Below, piece after piece: positions 12,252 to 25,520 of a stretch of 64,000 nucleotides of DNA. The notes beneath the pieces are model-generated. The model worked only from the letters and a program-made list of their open reading frames with translations. It had not been told where the DNA came from and searched no databases. Location of the stretch: NCBI GenBank assembly GCA_030015575.1, contig JASDDO010000016.1, positions 68,445,396 through 68,509,395 of the forward strand, read 5' to 3'. Both the position numbers and the translations under genes were made by a program. The DNA is from Agapanthus africanus. Its lineage: Eukaryota > Streptophyta > Magnoliopsida > Asparagales > Amaryllidaceae. Within the stretch, counting starts at the first letter, position 1; each line of letters begins with the position of its first letter.

Positions 12252-12313
12252 ATTACTAACGGTTCAAGTTGCACGAGCACTATCCTGCATGTTACACACA
12301 CACCGTTAGTAAT
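12252..12313 (+). other. Long-loop inverted repeat of the chromovirus-like LTR, T1 copy
   Basis: ATTACTAACGGT (12252-12263) pairs perfectly with ACCGTTAGTAAT (12302-12313) across a 38-base loop. The corresponding arms in T2 and T3 have a different sequence but also pair. Confidence 0.8.
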
Positions 12314-15300
12314 TGCCATGACACTCACACAATAGAATTTCCATGATCATTATGTTGTAGCTCATCTTATGTGACTTGATATGATATCCATACTTGTGCC
12401 ATATACATCACACATATTCATATTTGGGCACATATACATTGCATATCCCTACTTGTGCCACATACATCACATATATTCGTACTTAGGCGCATATACATCA
12501 TGTGTCTTCATTAGTGCATACGTACATTGCTATATTCACCTTGCGTACTTATTCATTCGCACATCCATACTTATACCCATATTCATATGTTACATACATG
12601 GATGAAATTGACTTGATTTAAAACTAAGGGACCGCAAACGGTATTTTCAAAACGGGATCTTTTAAAGAGCGGTTCTCCCTTTCTTTTACCCTTAGTGTCA
12701 TACGACACATGCATGGATTTACGCATTGGATTTGATTTATGTGATTTCTGGATTTGGGAACCGGAGTACCATTTTAAGAAAACACGCACTGTTTAAAAAC
12801 CCGGTTTCCCTTGATATGATATTTTGGTGCGTCCACCATGAGTTTTCTCGGTTCCAGAGAGCTTGTGTGTGTATACCCGATTCGAGGAGAGGTAGGCACC
12901 GATTGCGGGTACATGGTGGACCCGGTACGGTACCCCGGGGCGAGAAGACTCGTATTGTTAGACGGTGAGCCCGGCGGAGGGACTACTACCTACCGGTGAT
13001 TGGTTGGACCTGGAAGTTATCCAGAGGATACTGACCATAGTCGATAGATGGATGCGGGATGATCCGTACTGCCGGGACCGAGGGCCGATACCGCACACGA
13101 AGCCCGTGGGCTGACCCGGACTGACGGGGCCCGATGGATGAGGATTTGCGTGTCGATACTGGACACGAGTGTTTATGATATTTGGGTGCCGATGTTGGGC
13201 ACTCGTGATTCTCATAGGTTTACAGGATTAGAGGGCCGATGAGAGTGCTGGCACCTGAGCTATTTGGGGATCTGGGTGCATTGATGGACACCGATTATAT
13301 ATTCCATGTTGACATTCCGTGTAGATGTTATATTTCCCATGCTCAGCATTCATTATTGTATCTCATCCTGTAGTTATTTTACCTGATAGAGCACTTGCAT
13401 GTTTATTGCACATACTGCTTATCACGTATTGATATCATCTGCTGGCATATAATAGAGTAGCGCAGTACGTGCATGCTCGCGATTAGCTTTATATGTTATT
13501 TCTATTCACGAGTTGGCAACTCGCCCCCGTTGTGCCACAGTATTGCAGGTTGCCCATCGGAGTAGTCGCGGCAGGCTGTTTCCTTGCATCTTTTGGCTAC
13601 AGATACCACTACAGTTGGTGCGTGAGCTATTTTGCTGTTAGGTGGGTTGTGGTATCTGGTTACTTTTATTGTACACACTTTTGGATCTAGTATTCTCCAT
13701 CTACCTTATATGTACTTGACTTAGAGACAGTGGGATGATGGTGATGTATTCTATTTGTATTCTGGTGTCGAGCTCGTGGGAGCCGACTGTACATATGCAG
13801 TTTATTAGTCTGTGATGTTTACTTATTGCTCATTCTTCGCTACGGCATCGTATATTACTCTTGTGATGTTGGTTCCGCCGTTGGGCGTGATTGCTCCCGT
13901 TTGGGGATGCTTTATTTCATTAGATCTCATTTTCACTTATATCCTGTTATATTCGAATTCGGGGTTACTTTTACAAAGGAAATGCTGGCAAAATTATTTA
14001 AATGATAATGTGACTTTAAAAGAACTTATTGAGCTATTTAAGGTTTTCTAAATGTTTTAACTAAATGTTTTCAACACTCGTTACTTTTATATGGTTTTGA
14101 TTTCTGGGTTCGGCTTGCTTAGTCGCGCTACGCCTGTAGACGTTGTATGGTTAAATGCTGGTCACGAGTCGAAATAATTCGCGTCATGACAGTTTTACTA
14201 GATACAACTGAAATAACAATTATATAATGATGGTGCTGATGCAAAAGAACCCACCTACCAAAGAAATCACCCGGAAGGAACAGTGTGCCAGCAAAGCCAC
14301 AACGAAACCTGTACGGCAAAACCTGCAAGGAACTGTAGCACAACGGGGGTGAGTTGCCAACTCGTGAGTAGAAAACATCACAGAGCAGAAATCGCATGCA
14401 TGACGATAACCTAGGTAATATCAAGTAATATCCTCAAATAAATATCCTTATCCAAATACACATAGGTGCAATACCACGTGCTCGTGTCAGTGCCTCAGAT
14501 AGCAACATATCAGATATATGATGTATGCATGCATTACGAATGAAAACAGAATACATCATGAGTGAGACAGCTGTTTTCTTTATTTAATGAGATTCATGTA
14601 TGTATATAAATCGAATATCCTCAATGAAATCAACAGAGAAATCAGTGTCAAGCATCGACACAAAACATGAATCTCAATATCTTAGGCTCCGGCTATCCGG
14701 ATTGGCCTATACCATCAAATCGCAATATCTCGGTGTCTTAAATCTCAATATCTCGGGCTCCGTCAGTCCGAATCAGCCCATATTATCAATCACACGACCA
14801 CGAATGGTATCCTCCGAATATCCGCCGTGCCAGACAATCACTGGTAGGCAGTCTGCCCCTGCCGGGCTCATCATCTACAACTCGAGCTTCTTGCCCCGGG
14901 GTACCATACCGGGTCCACCATGTACCCGCAGACGGTTCATCCAACTCCTCGAATCGGGTCTCAAAAACCATCTCAGAACCGAGAAAATATCATGGTGGAC
15001 AATACTTATCATATCAAGGAAAACCACATCTTTCTCTTTAAAATAATTCATCAGTTTATAAAATGTCACATGTGGTTTCCAAATCCAGAAAATCCCAAGA
15101 AAGGTCCGAAATCATCAAAATCATGATATCAATAAACAGTGAATACTGGCATAAATCTCTGTAATACTGCATGACCAATGAATATATGAATGCATATGAT
15201 ATCATGCAATGAATGCAATAGTTAAACTAACATACGAAAGATATAACATATTGCAACTATCAGCTAGCAAGCTATGTCAATGAATAATATTCTCTAAAGT

Positions 15301-15315
15301 ATACGTGACATGGCA

Positions 15316-15381
15316 ATTACCGATGATGATGTGTGTGAGCCGGCATGCAAGTGTATGTGGAGAATACGCATCATCGGTAAT
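15316..15381 (-). other. Long-loop inverted repeat of the chromovirus-like LTR, T2 copy
   Basis: ATTACCGATGATG (15316-15328) pairs perfectly with CATCATCGGTAAT (15369-15381) across 40 bases that include GCCGGC. Confidence 0.8.
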
Positions 15382-15685
15382 GGTGCTGGTGTCCTGACAG
15401 CAGGGTTTCATAATAATTACAGATAACACATGTATTAGCATGCAATACGATGGAACATCATGAATATACAGAAAGTGATGTAGTAACAGCAACACTAAAG
15501 AATATACCAACCCAATATACGAGTCATGCAGTTTGGTATTTAAAATGCTCACAATTCTCCACCTTTGAAAACAAGTATGACTCGAGCCCAGTCAAAAGGG
15601 TAAGGAAATCCACCTAAGTCTGAGTCGATTTATATATATATCTAGTAGTTGGTGATCTCGCCTCAATAGTATAGCGTACGATACA

Positions 15686-15688
<3 letters not shown>

Positions 15689-15737
<49 letters not shown>
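15689..15737. repeat. (TA)n microsatellite
   Basis: About 49 bases of alternating TA inside T2. The corresponding place in the T3 copies has only a short TATA run, so it expanded in this copy. Confidence 0.95.
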
Positions 15738-15739
<2 letters not shown>

Positions 15740-17888
15740 CATCCTCAAGTCAAGAGTGCGGATCTAACATCATAAATATATCTCGTACGGTAAATCTATC
15801 GTACGGCATCCCCAAATCTGGGTACGGGTCAAATATCATATTTATCTCATTACTCATCTGATATCCTTATCATCATATATCATGAATATGAGTGTACTGA
15901 TCTAAGTCTAGTACAATACTAATATCAACAACATAAAGGTATGCATGTGTGCAAATACACATGGCCTAAACAATCCGCTAATATCACGTCGTATCTCCTA
16001 ATATGAACCAATCACCTCACCGATCTCATGGCACCATGCTCAAACTCATCGACTCATCTCTAAATACCATATACTATCATCATCATCCATGCATATGAAT
16101 ACTAATATATATATGTCCCCAATACGCACAAGGAAGTAAATGTATGCGGGTGTGTGTATGTGCGTGTATGCAAATCTTTACTCTAGGGTTTCGTGACTAA
16201 GAAATCAACTAAAGTCCTTTCTTCACTTCTCGCTAACACTAAACCCATAATCTCCTAAAGCTTTTCCTACTAAGTGTTCAAATCTCTCAACAACATATAA
16301 ATGTATATCTATATCACATCACATTGTTTCTTACGACTTTGCGGGGGTGCTATACGCCATCCACCCGACTTCCCCCGTAGATATAATCTACTCACCTTGA
16401 CCTTCGCTTGCCGATGCCGACATCGCCACGCGCTTGCTTGTCGTCTTGAAGTTCTCGTGGGGTATCTACACATCATAACGTATCGTATCGCATTAAAATC
16501 CAATTCAAAGCTAAAACGACACGCTAAAAGCCTATAAGTTCGAACCTACGGACTACGCCTTCAAAACCACCAAACAACTCTTGATATTGTCGTACAAACG
16601 TCAAACCATCGAGTTAAAACAAAATTCCTAAAATCCAGAATTTCAAAATACCCAAAACAAAACCCCGAAATGAAACAGCAACTCATGATACTAGTCCCAG
16701 ATTTTGTTTAAGGTGAAAACAATGTAAGCAAACAACACTAGGATGATATATAGGGTGTATATGACCTACTGAAGCAACCTGGACCCAATCCCTCACCCCA
16801 TGGCCGGCCACATGCAGGTAAAATCCGGCCTGCTCGGTTTGGGGGGTTCAGTTGGGGTTCGTTTTGGTAGGGTGTTCTCGTGGTGTCTCAATTTGGTCTC
16901 TGGACTTGTTAGCTTCTCTCATAAAAATCCCAGTTCGCTCCAGATTTCCCTGCACCCTCAAATACTCAGAAAACCGACATAACAAGTTTCTGTTTTTCCG
17001 TATTTTGGATTTCAAGTTTGGTATTAGTGTTTGGTCTGGGTTTATAACACCATGGGCGTTTTAAGGTTACAAAATACACTCAAGTTCATCACACAACTCA
17101 AATTAAACCCTAACCCTCTCTAGTAATTTCCAAAGTGCACTAAATCCCACTTTAACACATCTAAACATGCAAGGTTGCTAAAAGAGTTGAATTACTACAC
17201 TTAAAGTGAAAGAATTACCTCATTTAGGACTCAAGAATCCCCTAAAGCATCAAAATCCCATTTTTCTTTGTCCAAAGTGTAGCTAGGAGGCTTGTGCAAG
17301 TTTTTTGTGAAGTAGGGATAGGCTTTGGAGTTTGTTTTGATGATGTTTTGAGGGTTTGTAGTGGAAGGGGGTGTGAGGTGCTGCCATGGGCTGAAGAGAA
17401 GAGAGTGAGAAGATGAATATGAGGAAAGAAATAAGAACCCAAGACCGTGCTTTGACCCTTCACCCTCTCTCTCATGCCCATACCTCTTGACTTTTCTTTT
17501 TCTTGTTTTCTTTTCTATTTTATTTTCCTTTCCTTTTATCTTCTTACATAAAACCAAAACCATGACTGAAAATGAAGAGAAGGCCATGTAGGAAAATGTA
17601 ACACAAATGTAAAAATGATATGGTGCATGTTTTGCATAAAACAAGCTTAATGCGTGATTAGCGATATTTAACCGCGATTAGCATTAAAAGTGCATATAAT
17701 TAATCATAAAAATTCATAATTTGCTTACATCCAATAAAGCACCCTCATTTAAGTAATTTCCATAATTTTATAAATTTTTCCCAAATTTATCGGTATTTAA
17801 TTATACCGTCTTATTAAAATATTCAATATAATATTATTTAATTATAAAAATCCCCAAAAATAATATTTTATTTTTCTGAAATGTTACA

Positions 17889-18458
17889 TGCTTAAACTCA
17901 AGTATCAAAATATCTTGATATTTTGTAACCTTGGTTTGGGATGAGATAACCCTCTCTCTCTCTTGATTATGATCATTATTCTCACATGAGTTAAGTTTAA
18001 GCCATCTCCTCCTTCTTCTTCCTCATTCAAGTTCTCTAGCTTTTTCAAGTGAGTGAATAACATAAAAAGAAAAGGTTTTTAAGTGAGATTCAAAACCATA
18101 TCACCAATCTAGATTAGTCTAGCCCACTAGTGTAGGTTGTTTGCTCCACTTCCATTTAGTTCAAGTGAAGCTAGGAGCTTGTGCAAAAGGACTCCGTGGT
18201 GGATTGTCGTGGACTTAGAAGAACTCAAGTGGACCAATCCAAACACCAAGTTGATCCAAGGAGTCACAAGAGGAGGTCTACAAAGGTTGTATTACTCACC
18301 TCTTAGTGTTAGACACTTGTTAGTAAGTGATACTAGTACTTTGTTACCCTAATTTTCTGGTTCGATTCATGGTTGGTTTTGTTTAGCACCCCTAAATTTT
18401 TGTTATAGCATGTGTGATGCAACCCAAACCCTAGGCATGGTGCTAGAGAATCCCTACA
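17889..18458 (+). repeat. Right-hand part of the 5' LTR of Copia-1
   Basis: It ends CCCTACA one base before an initiator-Met primer site, as in the other copia elements. The region resembles the ends of the other copia LTRs, including the tctacaaaggttgta phrase. The left part of the LTR is displaced by T2 and lies outside the window. Confidence 0.75.
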
Positions 18459-18459
18459 G

Positions 18460-18470
18460 TGGTATCAGAG
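18460..18470 (+). other. Primer-binding site of Copia-1 (initiator Met tRNA)
   Basis: TGGTATCAGAG follows the LTR after one base. It is complementary to the 3' end of initiator methionine tRNA, the usual primer of plant copia elements. Confidence 0.9.
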
Positions 18471-21124
18471 TCAGGCTAGAAACATAGACGATGTTAGAAA
18501 TATTACGAAACCGAAACAACTCCGAAACTACGATAAACTGAAACCCTGAAAAATGCTCTCTGTCGATTTTTAAATGACCTCCAAAATTTTTTTAAGCAAC
18601 TGCAGAAGCTTTCATATGATGCACTGAGAACACTGAAGAAAAATGAGGCCATTCCACCGGTTTTCACCCGGTGAGATGAATGAAAAATCCGGCCTGGCCG
18701 GCCCTATTCCCTCTGTTTCACCTCGGTTTCCTCTGGTGCTCTGGTCTATTGGTTTTAGGGTTTCGGGTATTGTTTGTTTAGCCCAAAATTTCATGTGTTG
18801 TTAATTTTGTTAAGGGGCTAATTCGAAGTATTTCATAGTCGTAATTTTAACATTGTTTTTGGTAACTTGGACAACGTTTAACAGTTCGAACGAACATCAA
18901 ACACTGCCTCATTACTCCCGCTGGAAATTTTCTAGGTGTTGGAATTTTTCAAGTTAAAGATATTCGAAAGATCATGCAAGTAACCCTATGGACCCTCTAG
19001 AAGAACATAACCCTAACTTGATCCTATGACCATGGAACCGCGGCCAAACCTTAGGGTTTGCCGTAGTTCCATGGCGCCATAGGTGAGGCAAGAGTTGACC
19101 CTTCTACTGTTGGTCCATAGGCACTGTGGCATATTTTGGGTATTTCAACTTTGCTCAAGTGTTGAGCTCTCGGGATAATTTGTGGGTGTTTGTTGATTCA
19201 ATCGAAACATTTAACATCGTCTAGATATTTGTGAATGTGATACAATAATTGGAATCTACACTAATTAGTTTTGTGAAAAGTAATTAGTTGCGTGTAAATC
19301 TAACATTTTGGCCTCGGGTGGAATTGGGAATCTTATTGAATTACCCGGCATTTTTTGAAAAAGGTGTTTTCATAGATGAGACCCAAATGTAAGATTTGCA
19401 TTGTTAGGCATGAAATCCAGAATATGTGATAATCCGGGTTTATAATGTCTAAAGGCAGTGATAATTCCAATTGTTGTAGTTTTTCATTTTCTTTTCTGCG
19501 ACCGTAAGTGTAGTATGTGGTGTATCGCCGTTTTCGTTGCTATACATCAACGACAATTGGGGTACGCATACTTACTTACGTTGATGATATGTGATGTTAT
19601 GTGTTGCTGAGATATGATATACAGGATCGTCATGATTGAATGACCGGGGGTTTTATGTCAGATGAGCGTTTTTCTTTTCATTCATGTAAAATTCATTGTA
19701 TGTAATATTCTTTTATTGGAGCACTTCCGGGTTGAGGATGATGTCACCATTATTATATATTATTTACTTTTCCGCATTAGGATTGACTCAAGATGGGGAG
19801 CATAAGTGACCGGGTTCTAGGGTCCAGTGGGAGGCCATCTCGAGGAGTCGAGACCGGGTCTCCTAACTCTAGAATTGGAAGGGTCACTTCCCGCTCTCGT
19901 AGGGGTCTAGGGGTGTGGGCTTGGATATTCATCGCGACCGTGGAATCCGTATTTTCTATTGTTGGCTAAATACAAAATACAGACCTCCTAGAATATCCTA
20001 TATTTTCATATATGTGCTTCTGCTGTTGATATTCTGTGATGTGATCACTTTATTTGCCGAGACGAATGGTGTATTGTATATATGATATATAATAAACGTT
20101 GCTTATGTTTTGCATCCGCGCTAGCCCCGCCCCGCTATGCCGTTAGTTAAGTAACCTAACGGTACATAACGGGACACTGTGGCGAATGCGGATGGCATAA
20201 GCGTACGTTCTATTTTCGTTTCTTTTCTATGATGGCTTAAGGAATTAAATGATAGGACTACATTAATAAGATTAATGTAAAGAAAAAGGAACCTAAAAGA
20301 TGTTGTAGAATCGGATTTGAAACCTACTCGGCTTTTTGTGAAAAAGCAAGTTTTCAAAGTGCGGAGCTTAAGACACTCCTTTTAAAACCATTAGATTCTA
20401 TAACGATATCAAGTTCAAAGCATTAAAGGTTTTCTTAAAAACCATTCGCAGCCCTCCGTCATTTTAGGAAGTAGAGTACTCAGTATTCGTGCTGCGTATT
20501 TTGACTATAGTTAAGACGCAGTGTACGGTAGCTAAGTGATGTCTTCCTACATAGCATATGATGCGATTAGTTAGGACATTCATATGATTATGTTGACTAT
20601 AGTTAAGGGTCATATGGGTGGGTCTAGTTAATCATGAAACGACGGGAAGAACTTGACTAGTACTTATGATATGTTAACTATAGTTAAGGTCATGAGTGCT
20701 AGGAGTAAAAACCATATCGGGAGTTTCAAGAGTTGAAATTTGCAATGAGATTGCATACCTTCTATGTGATAGTAGGATCCCGATCCCACTGTGAGCAAAA
20801 GTTTCTCCCGGGAGAGTTTTGCACTTTACAATTAGCTACACCATTAGGTGTCTAGAAATGTGTCAAAGGGGCTACGCCTCTGGGAAAATGAGTCTTATTT
20901 TAATTAGGTCTGTGCGAAAGCACGGGGAACCTCCCTCAAAGTACCAGCACTGGCCTGGCTGAACGGTTAACGAAATTGTAGAATGTAATTAATCCTGGCT
21001 AATTTTCTTTTTAAGGTTTGAAGGAAAATTTGATTAAAGCAGTGGGAGACATCGATTAGATAAGATAATAACCAATCTGATCTTTGCAAGAGCTTTCGCT
21101 GAGTGTATTCTTTTCTCTCTCTTA
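18471..21124 (+). other. Leader of Copia-1
   Basis: A 2.65-kb untranslated leader, homologous along its length to the leaders of copia-B (31851-34963) and copia-C (49640-52766, minus). It contains an inverted repeat at 19030-19074, three TTGACTATAGTTAA-type palindromes at 20501, 20593 and 20674, and a block near 19790-19930 (accgggttctagggtccagt) conserved in all three. It lacks the 198-bp module seen in B and C. No coding frame is credible. Confidence 0.75.
19030..19074 (+). other. Copia-1 leader stem-loop
   Basis: CCATGGAAC (19030-19038) pairs with GTTCCATGG (19066-19074), and CAAACC (19045-19050) pairs with GGTTTG (19055-19060) around a TTAG loop. The same loop and inner stem with different outer pairs occur in copia-B and copia-C. 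Confidence 0.75.
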
Positions 21125-21720
21125 ATGGCAGTAACCATGACTGGACTTAAGCTTTTGTTAGAGAAAAATAAGCTAACTGGGCCGAACTATAAAGACTGGC
21201 TGAGGAACATTAACATTGCTCTCACATATGATAAAGTACCATATGTCCTCACTGCCTCAGCCCCTCCTAGCCTAGGCCCTGAATCTTCTGTTACTGATAA
21301 GGAGATCCGCAAAACGTGGGATATTGACTGTGCTACTGCCAAATGCCTCGCACTTGCATCGATGGACAATACACATCAAAATCAGCACGAGCAGATGGAT
21401 GTTTAATCCATCTTTCTCCATACAAAAGAGTCGTATGGGGATCAATCTCGTATCCTACGATACGAAGCGTCTCGAAAGTTGTTTCAGATGCGGATGGCTC
21501 CTGGCACACCGGTAGGTGATCACGTTTTAAAGACGATAGCTCTTATTGAAGAGGTTGAGGGCCTCGGATGGACAATGGAGAGCGAGAAATATATTGATAT
21601 TGTTCTACAGTCTCTTCCCTCTGTCTTTGCTCCATTCATAGTGAACTTCAACATGCATAACATGGAGAAGTCACTACCCGAATTTCTCAATATGTTAAGA
21701 AGTGCGGAAAGCACGCTTAA
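21125..21720 (+). pseudogene. gag: Start of copia gag of Copia-1, cut by the copia-O insertion (fossil)
   Basis: The opening MAVTMTGLKLLLEKNKLTGP followed by NYKDWLRNINIALTYDKVPYVL is the copia-type gag N-terminus (LxGxNYxxWxxxxxxxL pattern) of Angela/TAR/Tork elements. Further gag-like sequence runs to 21720 (GLGWTMESEKYIDIVLQSLP and PEFLNMLRSAESTLN), where the LTR of copia-O begins. The rest of the polyprotein should lie beyond the window on the right. The frame is broken. Gag would form the particle shell around element RNA. Confidence 0.8.
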
Positions 21721-23948
21721 TGTAGGGTTAGCATAGCACCTTGTGAAGGTTTTAGCAAGTATCAATCATGCTACTTTATAATTTTTGGGGTGCTAAACAA
21801 ACCCTAACCAAGATCTTAACTAGAGACTTAGGGTTAACATTTCATGTAAACAACTTTACATCTAAGAGAGAGGGATTACTACCTTTGTAGTCTATTCCTT
21901 CGCTTCATAAGCTTCGAGTAGTAATCTCTTCGCCGCGATCCATGAACTCCCGGACTCTATAGAGGCTACATAAGTCGAATGATCCATACTTACTTGAAGT
22001 CTTCCTTTTCGAAGATGATCTACCTTGAAGAATCTCAAACCCAAGCTCTCACTTCTCTAATTAAGAATTAGTGAAGTGAACACCCTAATCTAAGTGGCTA
22101 GAATAGATGAGAATGATGAAGTAGGAATTTTGCTCTCTTTTGTTTTCAATTTCTCACTTTAAATCATCACAACACAAAAGGCTAGAAAGCTTTTTCAAGG
22201 AAGAAGAAGAAGAAGAAGAAAGTTTTTGTGATGAATAATGAATTGTTGTGGTTACAATTACAACCATGAGTTAATAAATGAAGGCATTAACTCATATAGG
22301 GAATAAATTATGGTTAAGGGTTGTCACGACCCGAAAGAGCACGTGACTGGCCCTTGAATCCTATGAAGTCTATAGGACTCCATCTGATCCAAGTAAGCTA
22401 AAAGCCCAGAAATCTAAAACCATTTAAGGAGTAAATAAAGGAAAACTGGTTTTAAGAAGTAAAGAAAACATGTTTTGAAAATCAAAGTTTTTAAATAACT
22501 AAGCCGAATATGCATTTTTAAAATGTGTAATCTTTCCTGAAAATTTCGGCAGAGTTTCCTTTGTAAATACTGGCCCCGAACGGGGTACAACAAGAATAAC
22601 ATATATATATGCAAGGAAAAGGCATCCCCAAGCGGGAGCTAGCTCTTCGTCAATCGACGGTCACTACCACGCAAGCAATATAATATACAACGCCAAAGGG
22701 CGAGGATCAAAACTCAAAAAGAAACTCAAAACAGCCAGAAAACCGTAATACTACAAGCGCGACTCTAAGGTCGAAATAGTACATCACTGTTTTACTAAGT
22801 CTGAAACAATATACAAGTTTTGGTTGATGGAATTTCTAGATACCACTGAAAAGTATACGTACAAGGGTGGTTCTGATGCAAAAGAACCCACCTAACAAAG
22901 CAAGTCACCCGTATGGAAGCAGTGTGCCAGAAAAGCCGCTATGGAATCTGTACGGCAAAAACCTGTAAGAACTGTGGCACAACGGGGGTGAGTTGCCAAC
23001 TCGTCAATAGAAAATATCTACAAGCAGAGATCGAATGTATGACCCATCCTAGGTCAATACAATCAGATATATAAATCTCAATATGAAAAAAGTCTGCAGC
23101 ATGCTAAACTGGCAATGTAATCTCTATACATGAGTGTAGTGTCAAGTGCTCGGGCCAGTGCCTCAGGTAATAGCATATCATAAATGTGAGGTATGATCAA
23201 TGTAATCAAATCTGCATGTACGTGGATCCCGTCCACTCGTCACCCAATGACAAATAACCATCATGCATGTAAATATCATCAGCATATGCATGGAAATATG
23301 AGGATATAAACCACCTGTGTCCCTCGCGACACGTCAAAATCATAGAACCGGAGTGTCCAACATCGACACTCGAAAACATCATGAAAACTGTACCCAGCAT
23401 CGGCACGTAAATCCTCATATAACGGGCTTCGTCAGTCCGGACCAGCCTATGGGCTCCGTCTGCGGAATCGGTCCTCGGCCCCAGCAGTACGCCCATATCC
23501 ATCTATCGACTTGGTCAGTATCCTCCGGATAACCGCCAGGTCCAACCAATCACCGGTAGGTAGTAGTCCCTCTGCCAGGCTCACCGTCTACTACACAGCG
23601 AAACCGTTATCACCCCGGGGTACCATACCGGGTCCACCATGTACCCGCAATCGGCCTCATCCGCCTCCTCGAATCGAGTTTCACATGTCGCTCTCAGCAC
23701 CGAGAAAACACATGGTGGACGCACTGAAATATCATATCAAGGGTAACCGGGTTTTTAAAACAATTACATATTCTCTTTTGAAATACCCGCGGTTCCCAAA
23801 TCCAGAAATATCATGGAAACAACATATCTCAATGCGCATAATCAGAAAGCGTAATGTATGCGACATGTAAAAGAAATGTAAGCATATCATTATGTCATGC
23901 AAGAATCATATACTGAATGCAACAGTACTACAGTGTAGTGGCATGGCA

Positions 23949-24014
23949 ATTATAGATGATGAAGTGTGTGAGCCGGCAAACAAGTGTACGTGGAACATAC
24001 GCATCATCGATAAT
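23949..24014 (-). other. Long-loop inverted repeat of the chromovirus-like LTR, T3 left copy
   Basis: ATTATAGATGATG (23949-23961) pairs with CATCATCGATAAT (24002-24014) with one mismatch across 40 bases. Confidence 0.75.
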
Positions 24015-25497
24015 GGTGCTGGTGTCCTAGCAGCAGGACTGTAATATATCAATAAACACAAGCAACGCAATGCAAGTAACATGAATATGCGGAATCGAAT
24101 AATCAACGCAACAGTAAAGAATTTACCTCAATAAATATATCATGTAGCCTTGCCTTTTGAAATAAGACGAATCAGGGTTTTTGGTAAAATAAGAGCTACG
24201 GTGTATTAAGAGAAGATGCGTCGTTTTGAAAATATCCGTAGAATCCCTTTTGCCTATCTTTAAAATATCCCCGATTCGTTAGTTTTGAAATAGGTATGAC
24301 TCAGGTCTAGTCTAAAGCCTACTATGCGAACTACGGACACAACTATCAAGTCAATCGGCAGGGGTAGGAAACCACCTAAATCTGAGTCGATATACATATA
24401 TATACAATAGTCGGTGATCTCGCCTCAATAGTATCACGTACGATACAGTATATCATATAACATCCTCGAGTCATGAGTGCGGATCTAACATCAATATAAA
24501 GCTCGTACGGTAAATCGTCGTACGGCATCCCAATAGCTGGGTACATGTCAATACAACATTCATCTCATCACGTATCAGGTATCACTACCATCAAATCACC
24601 TAATCTAGGGTACAAGTCTAAGTCTAGTACCATCGATACCATCTATATAAATATGAATGCGGGGTAAAACACATGCCCAAAGGCCCGCTAAAACCATCAT
24701 GTCCCATCTCAAATACGAACTCTGTCATATCGCCGAATCTCACGGCCTCAAATCAATCTCATCGAATCATCTCAATCCCACGTATCATCCTCAAATCCCG
24801 TATATGAACACATAGTCCCATACCCATGTATAGATATACACACCTCCAAATGCGCATAGATAAAAGAAATAATGTATGCAAGTATATGTGTACGTGTATG
24901 TATGGGTGCAACCACTACTCTAGGGTTTCGCACTATACTAAACCAATACATCCTTATCATCAATAATTCCATTATTACCATCAATAATCTTAAGAAACAT
25001 ATAATAAATATATGTGTGTATACGTATTCGTATACATCACCACGGACTGCGGGGGTGCTATACGCTATCCACCCGACTTCTCCCCGTAGATATAAATCTA
25101 CTCACCTTGCTTCTCGTGTGCCAACGCCGATGTCGCCATTTTCATCTTCTTCGCCTCAACAAAATGTAGGGTACCTACAAGTATATCACAATGCTAAAGT
25201 ACATGAAAATCACATCGAAAAACCAAAACAGCACACGCTACTCGCATAGGAAAAAACCTATCGTCTCGCATATAGACACGATCAATATCCACTTGTCGTT
25301 GACGTCCAAACGCCACCCGAAAGGAATGAATCACCAAACATCAAAATCCATGCTAAAACGAGACGTAAATCATGTGCCAACATAGGAAAATCAACCCAGA
25401 TTTCACCCTAGATGGAATCAGACAAAATTGCACATGCCATGGGTCAAGACTACTGAAAATAGGGCCATGCACCAAAAACGAGATGGTTTCCTCCTGC

Positions 25498-25520
25498 TCT
25501 GGCCGTAAATTGTGGCCAGA
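25498..25520 (-). repeat. GC palindrome in T3 left LTR
   Basis: TCTGGCC, nine central bases, GGCCAGA. The right LTR copy at 41967-41985 is a perfect 19-base palindrome, and T1 has CCGCAAATTGCGG at 3114-3126. Confidence 0.8.

Larger units (their letters stand above)
1..14191 (+). mobile_element. T1: chromovirus-like (Tekay/Del type) LTR, left end outside window, split by two insertions
   Basis: The LTR is present as three pieces, 1-322, about 2537-3487 and about 12029-14191, which together follow the same order as the reverse complement of the complete LTR at 22322-26553. Shared landmarks are a CT-rich block, a GC-rich palindrome near 3114, the gtgagtagattt..atctacggggg block near 12090, a copy of the cctaccggtgattggttggacctgg block near 12990, and the terminal part ending in CATGACA at 14191. 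The interruptions are a solo copia LTR and gypsy element A. No coding domain is seen. Whether T1 is a solo LTR or one end of a full element cannot be told because its start lies outside the window. Family assignment is inferred from T3, whose polypurine tract is visible. Confidence 0.75.
14192..17888 (-). mobile_element. T2: chromovirus-like LTR on the minus strand, inserted in the Copia-1 5' LTR
   Basis: Read on the minus strand it starts TGTAACATTTC at 17888 and follows T3 throughout: AT-rich start, CT-rich block, GC palindromes near 16797-16836, the gtgagtagat..atctacgggg block near 16370, the conserved inverted repeat at 15316-15381, and the cctaccagtgattgtctgg block near 14845. At 14192 it meets the end of T1; the homologous part of T3 continues about 0.5 kb further, so the last part of T2 should lie beyond T1, to the left of the window. 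No protein domain is present. Short frames in it (for example 137 codons on the minus strand at 17231-17644) are not conserved between copies. Confidence 0.75.

Noticed and set aside
14158-14191. Near-palindrome GGTCACGAGTC...GCGTCATGAC as an operator-like site
   Set aside because: It is the normal end of T1, comparable with the end of the T3 LTR, and the symmetry is only partial.
17100-17120. CCCTAA-like words as telomere repeats
   Set aside because: Isolated AACCCTAA words occur in many LTRs here; there is no tandem array.
18460-18470. tRNA gene at the TGGTATCAGAG sites
   Set aside because: These are primer sites complementary to a tRNA end; no cloverleaf surrounds them.
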